This document shows, piece by piece, positions 1 to 5,278 of a DNA stretch of 6,815 nucleotides. The position numbers and the translations under genes are program-made. How positions within the stretch are numbered: position 1 is the stretch's first letter; each line of letters starts with the position of its first letter. A model generated the notes under the pieces. The model was not told the DNA's origin. It saw only the letters and a program-made list of their open reading frames with translations, and searched no databases. Source of the DNA: an uncultured Senegalimassilia sp. (lineage in GTDB: Bacteria > Actinomycetota > Coriobacteriia > Coriobacteriales > Eggerthellaceae); NCBI GenBank assembly GCA_934661765.1, contig CAKUJT010000122.1, forward strand, positions 1 to 6,815, read 5' to 3'.

Positions 1-163
1 TACCTTCATCCGAGCGCAAAAGGCCACACAGGGCATGACCTGCGCGTTCGGAAATTTCGTGAAAATTTGCGACCTCGGTGCGTTCGGGTCGCTTGGTCGG
101 TGTCCCTATCATACGTCATTTCGCCCCAATATGTTGTGTTTTATTCCGCTGAAAAATCCATGG

Positions 164-179
164 ATGGGGGTATGGGGGT
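164..179. repeat. Tandem perfect octamer ATGGGGGT x2
   Basis: ATGGGGGT occurs at 164-171 and again immediately at 172-179. The second copy's G-run, together with the following TT (174-180, GGGGGTT), is complementary to AACCCCC at 209-215. It therefore also forms the outer arm of the hairpin around the first GTTTTCCACCAT motif. Function unknown. Confidence 0.6.
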
Positions 180-180
180 T

Positions 181-281
181 GTTTTCCACCATGGCTAGAA
201 AACCGCGAAACCCCCGGTCGTCATTCGTAAAGCGGCATTTTTCGGAAGCGATTTCGACAGTGGTTTTCCACCATCGAAAAC
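181..281. repeat. Two copies of a GTTTTCCACCAT...GAAAAC dyad motif
   Basis: Copy A is GTTTTCCACCAT at 181-192 with GAAAAC at 198-203. Copy B is GTTTTCCACCAT at 263-274 with GAAAAC at 276-281. The 12-base core is identical and the copies lie 82 nt apart in the same orientation. Each is a dyad, because GTTTTC pairs with GAAAAC across loops of 11 and 7 nt. Copy A is enclosed by a further 7-bp arm (174-180 with 209-215). Copy B overlaps a second small dyad, CATCG-AAAA-CGATG (272-285). This could be a repressor-binding array or structured RNA. The TTTTCCAC core resembles a DnaA box only loosely. Confidence 0.55.
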
Positions 282-534
282 GATGCGGATTTCGGCGAAA
301 GGGGCGGCAAACGCATAGGTTTCGCGACACTTTCGCAACAAGGGGTTGACGCGGCCGGGCTTCTGATTAGGGGGCAAGAACGAGCGGCGCTCCCAGGCGC
401 GCTTTCCGAATCAGGAGCCGGCGCCGATGGCGACACAAGGCAGGGAACCGGGCGCTGCTTTTGCCCGCTTCTGCGCAAAACCGCCCAGAACATGCCTTCT
501 ATTGTTAAAAAATCTCGTGAACCGCAAGTCACCG

Positions 535-563
535 ATGACATACCCGGTGCGCGTGCTTAGTAT
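535..563 (+). promoter_or_regulatory. Probable sigma70-type promoter of the CDF transporter gene
   Basis: The -35 is ATGACA (535-540, 5 of 6 matches to TTGACA). It lies exactly 17 nt before TAGTAT (558-563, 4 of 6 matches to TATAAT). An A-rich stretch at 502-512 sits upstream where an UP element would be. The predicted transcription start near 570 gives a leader of about 67 nt before the ATG at 637. That would exclude the longer reading frame starting at 427. Confidence 0.5.
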
Positions 564-579
564 GGGTTTATTTCAAAAG

Positions 580-620
580 CGCCTTGCCGCCCGGCGGGCT
601 GGAAGACCGTGCGGCAGGCG
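580..620 (+). promoter_or_regulatory. Leader hairpin just upstream of the CDF ribosome binding site
   Basis: CGCCTTGCCGC (580-590) pairs with GCGGCAGGCG (611-620), giving 10 base pairs with one bulged T and a 20-nt loop. The hairpin fills most of the predicted 5' leader and ends 4 nt before the AGGAGG at 625-630. It may stabilise the transcript or modulate access to the ribosome binding site. No known metal riboswitch was recognised. Confidence 0.4.
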
Positions 621-624
621 ATGC

Positions 625-630
625 AGGAGG
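625..630 (+). promoter_or_regulatory. Shine-Dalgarno AGGAGG that fixes the CDF start
   Basis: A consensus AGGAGG lies 6 nt before ATG 637. This, and the fact that transporter-like sequence begins shortly afterwards, makes 637 the start rather than the in-frame ATG at 427. Confidence 0.8.
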
Positions 631-636
631 ATCGGC

Positions 637-1566
637 ATGATGGATATAGGAAAGCGTACAAATAGCGCAGCGGCGGACGAAGCCGCCGATTCGGCGCTTG
701 ATGAGAAGCGCATCGCGAACAAGCTTGCCATCGTAGGGGTTGCCGGCAACGTGGCATTGTCGGCGTTCAAATTGTTCGCGGGCATATTCGGCAACTCGGC
801 GGCCATGGTCTCGGACGCCGTGCACTCGTTGTCCGACGTGTTCGCCACCGCCATCGCGTTCCTGGGCGTAAGGATCTCGCAACGCGATGCGGACGAGAGC
901 CACCCTTACGGCCACGAACGCTTCGAGTGCCTGGCGTCCATGGCGCTTGGCCTTATATTGGCGGCGACGGGCGCCGGCATCGGGTTCGCCTCGATCCAGT
1001 CAATCGCGACGGGCGCATACGAGCACGCGACGGCGCCCGGCTGGCTGGCGCTATCCGCCGCGGTGGTGAGCATCGTCGCGAAGGAGGGCATGTTCTGGTA
1101 TACGCGGCACTGGGCGCGCATCATGAACTCCGACGCATTCATGGCCGACGCCTGGCATCACCGTTCCGATGCGCTGTCGTCGGTGGGTGCCCTTGCGGGC
1201 ATCGGCGGCGCCATGCTCGGCTGGGGCGTGTGCGACCCGCTGGCGTCCATCGTCATCTGCCTGATCATCTTCAAAGTGGCCTTCGAGGTGCTGCGCGATG
1301 CGGTGGATAAAGTGACGGACACGCCGTGCGCGCCCACGTTCGAGCTCGAGGTGCGCGATTGCATCCTGGCGCAGGACGGGGTGATGCGCATCGACGCACT
1401 TCGCACGCGCAAGTTCGGCAACAAGGTATATGTAGACGCCGAGATCGCCGTTGACGGGCAGCTACGACTGGTGGACGCCCACGCGATAGCCGAGCGCGCC
1501 CACGATGCCGTCGAGCAGCGGTTCCCCACCGTGAAGCACATCATGATCCATGAGAATCCCGCGTAA
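637..1566 (+). CDS. Cation diffusion facilitator (CDF) family metal exporter, probably zinc
   Basis: This 309-residue inner-membrane protein should act as a proton/divalent-metal antiporter that moves zinc-type cations out of the cytoplasm. It has the full CDF layout: about six membrane segments between residues 30 and 215, then a cytoplasmic ferredoxin-like domain (about 225-307) ending in the family-typical HIMIHENP. The metal site is visible as HSLSD (His63, Asp67) in helix 2 and HHRSD (His174, Asp178) in helix 5. In characterised relatives, two HxxxD pairs usually indicate a Zn-type site; E. coli FieF/YiiP has DxxxD in helix 2. The HPYGHERFE loop (89-97) is another family hallmark. Length is normal for the family. 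The start is set by AGGAGG 6 nt upstream. The next gene on the same strand begins 208 nt downstream and appears independent. Exact metal specificity cannot be read from sequence. Confidence 0.95.
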   Translation: MMDIGKRTNSAAADEAADSALDEKRIANKLAIVGVAGNVALSAFKLFAGIFGNSAAMVSDAVHSLSDVFATAIAFLGVRISQRDADESHPYGHERFECLASMALGLILAATGAGIGFASIQSIATGAYEHATAPGWLALSAAVVSIVAKEGMFWYTRHWARIMNSDAFMADAWHHRSDALSSVGALAGIGGAMLGWGVCDPLASIVICLIIFKVAFEVLRDAVDKVTDTPCAPTFELEVRDCILAQDGVMRIDALRTRKFGNKVYVDAEIAVDGQLRLVDAHAIAERAHDAVEQRFPTVKHIMIHENPA

Positions 1567-1583
1567 GGGATGCGAACGCGACG

Positions 1584-1609
1584 GCTTTTGCCGGGAGAGC
1601 CGCAAAAGC
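1584..1609 (+). other. Hairpin after the CDF gene, possible weak terminator
   Basis: GCTTTTGC (1584-1591) pairs perfectly with GCAAAAGC (1602-1609) around a 10-nt loop, beginning 17 nt after the CDF stop codon. No T-run follows, so an efficient intrinsic terminator is not evident. It could attenuate, protect the 3' end, or do nothing. The rest of the 1567-1774 gap shows no gene. Confidence 0.35.
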
Positions 1610-1761
1610 GCGCGGCGTGCCTACGAGCGCTGTCGGCGCAATAAAGGGGGCGAGCCTGATAAACGGCCCAGCCGGCAAGCGTCATCGAACTAGCCGAGAT
1701 CGGTGGCTAAGCGAATCGTCGGCGTGTTGCGGGGACAAGCCGGAGGCGCTCCCCTATTCGC

Positions 1762-1767
1762 TATACT
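1762..1767 (+). promoter_or_regulatory. Candidate -10 box TATACT immediately before the repair-fusion start
   Basis: TATACT matches TATAAT at 5 of 6 positions and ends 7 nt before the ATG at 1775. Transcription from it would begin at or within a base or two of that A, giving a leaderless mRNA. No convincing -35 is visible at 16-18 nt spacing. No good Shine-Dalgarno lies at the usual distance; only GGGG at 1768-1771 is present. Confidence 0.35.
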
Positions 1768-1774
1768 GGGGCGC

Positions 1775-3601
1775 ATGGCAAGTTACCAACATATATCGCA
1801 TGGGTTTGAGCCCGTGTTCGACGAGCGTTCGCGGATTTTGGTGCTGGGGTCGTTTCCCTCGGTCCTCTCGCGCGAGAACGCGTTTTACTACGGCAACCCG
1901 CAAAACCGCTTTTGGCGTGTGATGGCCGCATGCCTGGGCGAACCCGTGCCGCAAAACGAGGGCGGATTGAGCGACGACGGACGGCCTTTGACGCTTGAGG
2001 AGTCGATTACGACGAAAAAGCAGCTACTGCTTGAGCACGGCATCGCCTTATGGGATGTCATAGCCTCGTGCGACATCAAGGGATCGAGCGACGCGAGCAT
2101 CAAGAACGTGGTCCCCGCGCAGGTGGAGCGCGTGCTGGAAGAAGCGCATATCGGCGCCGTGATTTGCAACGGCGGCACAGCCGGACGGCTGTACAAGCGC
2201 TACCTGCAATGGCAAGTGGGGCTTGCTGCGCACGTGCTTCCCTCGACAAGCCCCGCGAACGCGGCTTGGCAGCTGGAGCGTCTAACCGCACGCTGGCAAG
2301 AGGAGCTGCTGCCGCTTTTAGAGGCCGCGGAAACCGGAACGCTGGGCGAGGTCCCGTCGCCGAGCAGCATCAAGCGCGGATTCGTAACTGCGAAAGCCCA
2401 GGTGGCGAAACGATCGAGCGGAAATGGGATGAATAACAAGCGCCAAGCCGCCCGTTCGGGCGACATCGCCGCGGACTCCGCGACGTGCTTGATGGCCGAC
2501 GGCGCAGGAAATGTAGCGACGACCGGCGAAAGCCGCGTCGACATCGTCACCGTGCGCGTCCCTTCCCCACCCGCATCGAACTACGCGGTGCACAAAAGCA
2601 TGCAAGGCAACAAGCGGGCGAACACGAAGCCCGAGCTGCTGGTGCGCGAGCGCTTGCGGAAAGCGGGGCTGACTGGCTACCGGCTGCAATGGAAGGTGCC
2701 CGGACATCCCGATATCGCGTGGCCGGGCAAACGCGTCGCAGTCGAGGTGAGAGGGTGTTTTTGGCATCGCTGCCCGCATTGCAAACCGAGTTCGCCGAAG
2801 AAGAACGTCGAGTATTGGGAAGCGAAGTTCGCCCGAAACGTCGAGCGCGACGCGGATAATGTGCGCAAACTCGAGGAGATGGGCTGGCGCGTGCACGTGA
2901 TCTGGGAGTGCCAGCTGAAAAAGAACACCATCGACGCCACGATGGCTGATTTGCTGCCAAAGCTTGCCGCCGAGCTGGGGAAAGAGCTTGCCTCCGACAG
3001 CGATTGCGCGGTCGCGCAAAACAGCAAAGCGCGGACCCAGAGCAAAAGCGCTGCGAATACACAAGCGAAGCGAACCTCTGGCACCTCGCGGACCGCAGAT
3101 TCCACAGAAGCAGGCGGCGCGGCAGGGGCGACCGGCCACTCGATATCGCCGCAAAACGGCAAGAAGACGTGCGCGGGAATGCCAGATCGCACTGCAGCGG
3201 CGTTCGACCGCCGGGTATCGTCGCAAGACGACAAGGAGTCGCTTGCGGAGACGCCGGACGCATCCGAAACCGAGCAGCAAGGCAACGCAAACCCCGCAAC
3301 GGGCAAACACCATTTCATGTACGTGATCGAGTGCGCAGATGACAGCCTGTACACCGGGTACTCCCCTGACGTGCAGGCGCGATTCGCCGCGCATCAAGCG
3401 GGCACGGGTGCGAAGTACACGCGCGGGCGCGGGCCGCTGAACCTACTGGCCGTAGCCGAATTCGCCACCAAGCACGACGCCATGAGCGCAGAGTACCGCT
3501 TCAAGCGCCTAAACCGCGACCGCAAAGACGAGCTATTGGCGAAAGCCGCCGACCCTAAAGCCGATTTCGCCAAGCTGCTTCAAGAGGAGTTCGGACTTTA
3601 G
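1775..3601 (+). CDS. Triple-domain DNA repair protein: hypoxanthine/uracil-DNA glycosylase + Vsr endonuclease + GIY-YIG nuclease
   Basis: The gene encodes 608 residues in one uninterrupted frame. Residues about 5-181 match DNA-deoxyinosine (hypoxanthine) glycosylase of UDG family 6, with GSFPS (25-29), YYGNPQNRFW (38-47) and PSTSPANA (156-163). Such enzymes excise deaminated bases. Residues about 268-402 match the Vsr mismatch endonuclease, which nicks beside T:G mismatches. Visible there are Glu287, the catalytic-type Asp313 in PGHPD, GCFWHRCPHC (327-336) and WEC (377-379) with zinc-ligand cysteines. Residues about 513-600 are a GIY-YIG domain of the small YhbQ type, with Tyr516, YTG (526-528), Arg536 and Glu573. 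The modules are joined by hydrophilic linkers (about 182-267 and 403-512). Each module is near the length of its free-standing relatives. An in-frame GTG at 1703 would add 24 residues, but the glycosylase begins naturally at 1775. No cytosine methylase, the usual partner of Vsr, lies in the window. Joint action on one lesion pathway is inference. Confidence 0.9.
   Translation: MASYQHISHGFEPVFDERSRILVLGSFPSVLSRENAFYYGNPQNRFWRVMAACLGEPVPQNEGGLSDDGRPLTLEESITTKKQLLLEHGIALWDVIASCDIKGSSDASIKNVVPAQVERVLEEAHIGAVICNGGTAGRLYKRYLQWQVGLAAHVLPSTSPANAAWQLERLTARWQEELLPLLEAAETGTLGEVPSPSSIKRGFVTAKAQVAKRSSGNGMNNKRQAARSGDIAADSATCLMADGAGNVATTGESRVDIVTVRVPSPPASNYAVHKSMQGNKRANTKPELLVRERLRKAGLTGYRLQWKVPGHPDIAWPGKRVAVEVRGCFWHRCPHCKPSSPKKNVEYWEAKFARNVERDADNVRKLEEMGWRVHVIWECQLKKNTIDATMADLLPKLAAELGKELASDSDCAVAQNSKARTQSKSAANTQAKRTSGTSRTADSTEAGGAAGATGHSISPQNGKKTCAGMPDRTAAAFDRRVSSQDDKESLAETPDASETEQQGNANPATGKHHFMYVIECADDSLYTGYSPDVQARFAAHQAGTGAKYTRGRGPLNLLAVAEFATKHDAMSAEYRFKRLNRDRKDELLAKAADPKADFAKLLQEEFGL
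3143..3259 (+). repeat. Diverged 24-codon repeat in the Vsr/GIY-YIG linker
   Basis: Residues 457-471 (ISPQNGKKTCAGMPD) align with 481-495 (VSSQDDKESLAETPD), a period of 24 residues or 72 nt. The two 45-nt DNA segments (3143-3187 and 3215-3259) agree at 31 positions by hand alignment, better than the 6 of 15 identical residues would suggest. This points to an old internal duplication that lengthened the linker. The surrounding sequence is Ala/Ser/Thr/Lys/Gln-rich and probably disordered. Confidence 0.5.
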
Positions 3602-3606
3602 GAAAA

Positions 3607-3637
3607 CAGGCGGCGCATCGAGCGAATGCGCCGCCTG
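3607..3637. terminator. Strong 12-bp hairpin between convergent genes
   Basis: CAGGCGGCGCAT (3607-3618) pairs perfectly with ATGCGCCGCCTG (3626-3637) around a 7-nt loop, 5 nt after the TAG of the repair fusion. On the + strand no T-run follows. Read on the - strand the stem is followed by TTTTCC, so it may stop transcription arriving from merR as well as end the + strand message. It is probably a bidirectional terminator, best formed as an intrinsic terminator on the - strand. Confidence 0.65.
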
Positions 3638-3916
3638 CCGAGAAACTCGAGCGTCATAACAGCTCGCAAAACTCACAGCCCCGTCCTTAAACGCGCCTCA
3701 GGACAACGGTCATTGAGCTGGGTGCATTCGCCAGCCGATTATCAGGAGCCGAAAAACGCACCTTCCAAGATGTCCTACCCGGCAACAGGAATGGAGCTTG
3801 CGGGAACGTCACGGAATTTTGCGGCAACTTCGGCAAAGTTTTTACGAGGATTGTCCGGCACATCCACAAGCTCGGGAAGTCTTAGCCCTCGAATACAACA
3901 GCGCATTCGAGGACGG
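3638..3916. other. Convergent intergenic region, no gene seen
   Basis: Between the hairpin ending at 3637 and the 3' end of the MerR gene no frame looks protein-like on either strand. Open frames here are short, or cross into the MerR gene in the wrong frame, and have no recognisable motif. A very short hairpin, CGAG-AAA-CTCG (3639-3649), follows the terminator. Nothing else was recognised. Confidence 0.55.
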
Positions 3917-3946
3917 ACCTGGCGCTCAATCAACTGTGCGCCAGGT
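3917..3946 (-). terminator. Hairpin spanning the MerR gene stop codon
   Basis: ACCTGGCGC (3917-3925) pairs perfectly with GCGCCAGGT (3938-3946) around a 12-nt loop. The TGA stop of the MerR gene (3930-3932, - strand) lies inside the loop, and one arm encodes its last residues. No T-run follows on the - strand (CCGTCC), so classical Rho-independent termination is doubtful. 3'-end protection or part of a Rho-dependent end is equally possible. Confidence 0.45.
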
Positions 3947-4367
3947 CGTAGAGTTCGCGGATGTCCTTGGGCAGGCCGTCGGGGATTATCTTGGCAAGGC
4001 GCTCTTCCCCGCCGTCGTTTTGGGCGGTTTCGTAGTACCAGCACTTGAACTTCACCATGGCAAGCGCCTTTTGAAGGCGGGCGATTTCCTGCTCAGTCCG
4101 AGCTTTGCGCGCCTCGAAAAGCTGCTTTCGCTCGGCGTAGGTGGATGGGCCCTCTTGGACCATGTCGACGAAACGCTTGATGTCTTTGATCTCGAGGCCT
4201 GTCTTCTTGAGGCACTCGATGACGCGGAGCAGCTCAAGCTCGCCTTCGCCGAACCGGCGGATGTTGCCTGCGCGCTCTAGGTTGGGGAACAGGCCCTCCT
4301 TGTCGTAATAACGCAACGTGGATACCGGGATGTCGAACATCTCTGAGACCTGCCCGATCGTATACAT
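3930..4367 (-). CDS. MerR-family transcriptional regulator
   Basis: This 145-residue cytoplasmic DNA-binding protein would act as a dimer that twists promoters with an over-long spacer. The N-terminus is a canonical MerR winged helix: MYTIGQVSEMF (1-11), the STLRYYDKEGL turn (16-26) and the wing with NIRRF (35-39). A long dimerisation helix covers about 75-105. The C-terminus carries KFKCWYYETA (106-115), seen in MerR regulators without a metal-binding loop. There is no CxxC or metal-type cysteine cluster, so a metal sensor like MerR or ZntR is unlikely. Aldehyde, redox or small-molecule sensing is possible but unproven. AAAGGAAA lies about 5 nt before ATG 4367. It is on the same strand as the ABC operon, 242 nt downstream of it, with its own upstream dyad, so it is probably an independent and perhaps self-regulated unit. 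No target gene stands divergent to it. Confidence 0.93.
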   Translation of the reverse strand: MYTIGQVSEMFDIPVSTLRYYDKEGLFPNLERAGNIRRFGEGELELLRVIECLKKTGLEIKDIKRFVDMVQEGPSTYAERKQLFEARKARTEQEIARLQKALAMVKFKCWYYETAQNDGGEERLAKIIPDGLPKDIRELYDLAHS

Positions 4368-4389
4368 GGCGGTTTCCTTTCGGGAGTGT

Positions 4390-4409
4390 TTGACCTAAAG
4401 CTAGGTTTA
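4390..4409. promoter_or_regulatory. Putative MerR-type operator upstream of the MerR gene
   Basis: TAAAGCTAGGTTTA (4396-4409) is a 14-bp dyad with 6 of 7 pairs matching. On the + strand it directly follows TTGACC (4390-4395), a 5-of-6 match to a -35 box. That is the geometry of MerR-family promoters, where the dyad sits in a 19-bp spacer. The expected -10 on the + strand (4415-4420, TGACGG) is poor, and no + strand gene follows. The site lies 29-42 nt upstream of the MerR start codon and may serve autoregulation. Confidence 0.5.
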
Positions 4410-4544
4410 AGGAATGACGGCAGAAACATCGTACCATCCGCACGTAACCGGAGAAACGGGCAAAACTTCGATGAGCAACCACGATTTCCGTTCTTTGATT
4501 TCACGACGCTGCTCATATCTTGCAGCCTCCGCCTGAACGCGGCG

Positions 4545-4570
4545 GGCGAACGCCACGACCTTCGTTCGCC
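4545..4570 (-). other. Inverted repeat downstream of the ABC permease
   Basis: GGCGAACG (4545-4552) pairs perfectly with CGTTCGCC (4563-4570) around a 10-nt loop, about 40 nt beyond the permease stop on the - strand. No T-run follows, so it is at best a weak terminator or a 3'-end stabiliser for the ABC operon transcript. Confidence 0.35.
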
Positions 4571-4609
4571 ACCGCAAAAGCATCGCGCTCAACCACTCTC
4601 AAAGAACAG

Positions 4610-5278
4610 TTAAACATCCTTCTTCTCGAAGATGCGGATGCTGAGCATGCAGCTTGCCGCATAGATCGCCAACGAGACGATAGCCAATGCAATCAGCGAG
4701 ACAACCGGATGCTGGGACACCAAATCCTCCAAACCAGTGAACAATTCAGGCATGGCGAATTGCGAGGCAACGTAGATAAGACACCCGATGAACATGAGCG
4801 CGCAGCCGATATAACGCACACCTTTCGAGCCGCCGAACTTTATCGAAAATGGTTGAGCAATAGCAACAAGAACTAATACGATTGCCGTGGAAGCCACGCA
4901 CGCCGAAAAGATTTCGGGCGTCGAAGTCTGCTCCATCCCGATCCCCAAAGCAGGAAACGCTAAAACGCATGCCATGGTGACCGCAAACAGGGCAACCAGC
5001 GCAACCGACGAACAAGCAACGATCGCTAAGTAACGCCCGACAACGATATCCCGACGCGCGAGCGGAAGCGCGGCGCGATAACGCAGCCATCCGTTTTGAT
5101 CGTCGTAACCCAACAGCGAGAACATGACGAGTATGGGCACCATCGCACATGCCGCAGACGCCCCGGCGTATGACCCCATTCCAAAGCACATAAACGCGCA
5201 CACGAACACGATCGTCACCGTCAAAACCGGAGCCATAGTACGGATGATTGCCAGTTCCGATTTCACAGAAGCCAACAT
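4610..5278 (-). CDS. ABC-2 type transporter permease subunit
   Basis: This 222-residue integral membrane protein would pair with the ATPase encoded just upstream to form an exporter. Six hydrophobic segments are visible (about 15-35, 40-57, 84-110, 125-145, 156-172 and 192-214). Between the second and third is the stretch LLGYDDQNGW...ALPLARRDIVVGRYL (55-84), typical of small ABC-2 permeases (ABC2_membrane_5 type). It ends in a short charged tail, FEKKDV. The ATG at 5276-5278 shares one base with the TGA of the ATPase gene, and AAAGGGGG (5285-5292) inside that gene serves as its Shine-Dalgarno, so translation is probably coupled. No second permease is encoded in the window, so a homodimer of this subunit is expected. 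Substrate unknown; such cassettes often handle antimicrobial peptides or envelope stress. Confidence 0.9.
   Translation of the reverse strand: MLASVKSELAIIRTMAPVLTVTIVFVCAFMCFGMGSYAGASAACAMVPILVMFSLLGYDDQNGWLRYRAALPLARRDIVVGRYLAIVACSSVALVALFAVTMACVLAFPALGIGMEQTSTPEIFSACVASTAIVLVLVAIAQPFSIKFGGSKGVRYIGCALMFIGCLIYVASQFAMPELFTGLEDLVSQHPVVSLIALAIVSLAIYAASCMLSIRIFEKKDV

Larger units (their letters stand above)
1..534. other. Left intergenic region without an assignable gene
   Basis: No open frame here looks like a real protein. The frames are Arg/Cys/Pro-rich and match no family I recognise. The first 300 bases are visibly less GC-rich than the coding DNA that follows. The stretch holds a tandem octamer (164-179), two copies of a GTTTTCCACCAT/GAAAAC motif (from 181 and from 263) and an 8-bp palindrome CGGCGCCG (419-426). 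The cation-transporter frame stays open upstream to an ATG at 427 that has an AGGAG-like sequence before it. Those 70 extra codons have no transporter character and are treated as non-coding. A - strand frame starting at ATG 36 runs off the left edge after 12 codons and cannot be judged. Confidence 0.6.

Noticed and set aside
1..36. Start of a - strand gene at ATG 36 running off the left edge, with TATGAT on the - strand at 108-113 as a possible -10
   Set aside because: Only 12 codons are visible, with no proper ribosome binding site and no good -35, so it cannot be supported.
181..274. TTTTCCACC motifs as DnaA boxes of a replication origin
   Set aside because: They differ from TTATCCACA at two positions and only two copies exist, with no dnaA/dnaN genes and no AT-rich unwinding element.
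346..373. Promoter with TTGACG as -35
   Set aside because: No acceptable -10 is found at 16-18 nt; the candidate TAGGGG is poor.
427..636. N-terminal extension of the CDF frame from ATG 427, with an AGGAG-like sequence before it
   Set aside because: The 70 extra residues are Arg/Cys-rich and unlike any CDF protein. A consensus AGGAGG sits at the 637 start, and the predicted promoter lies inside the extension.
2318..3397. 359-residue open frame on the - strand
   Set aside because: It lies opposite the repair fusion, has Arg/Cys/His-rich shadow composition and shows no motif; GC-rich antisense frames stay open by chance.
3626..4048. 140-residue + strand frame in the convergent gap
   Set aside because: It is Arg/Ser/Pro-rich and extends into the MerR gene in antisense, with no recognisable family.
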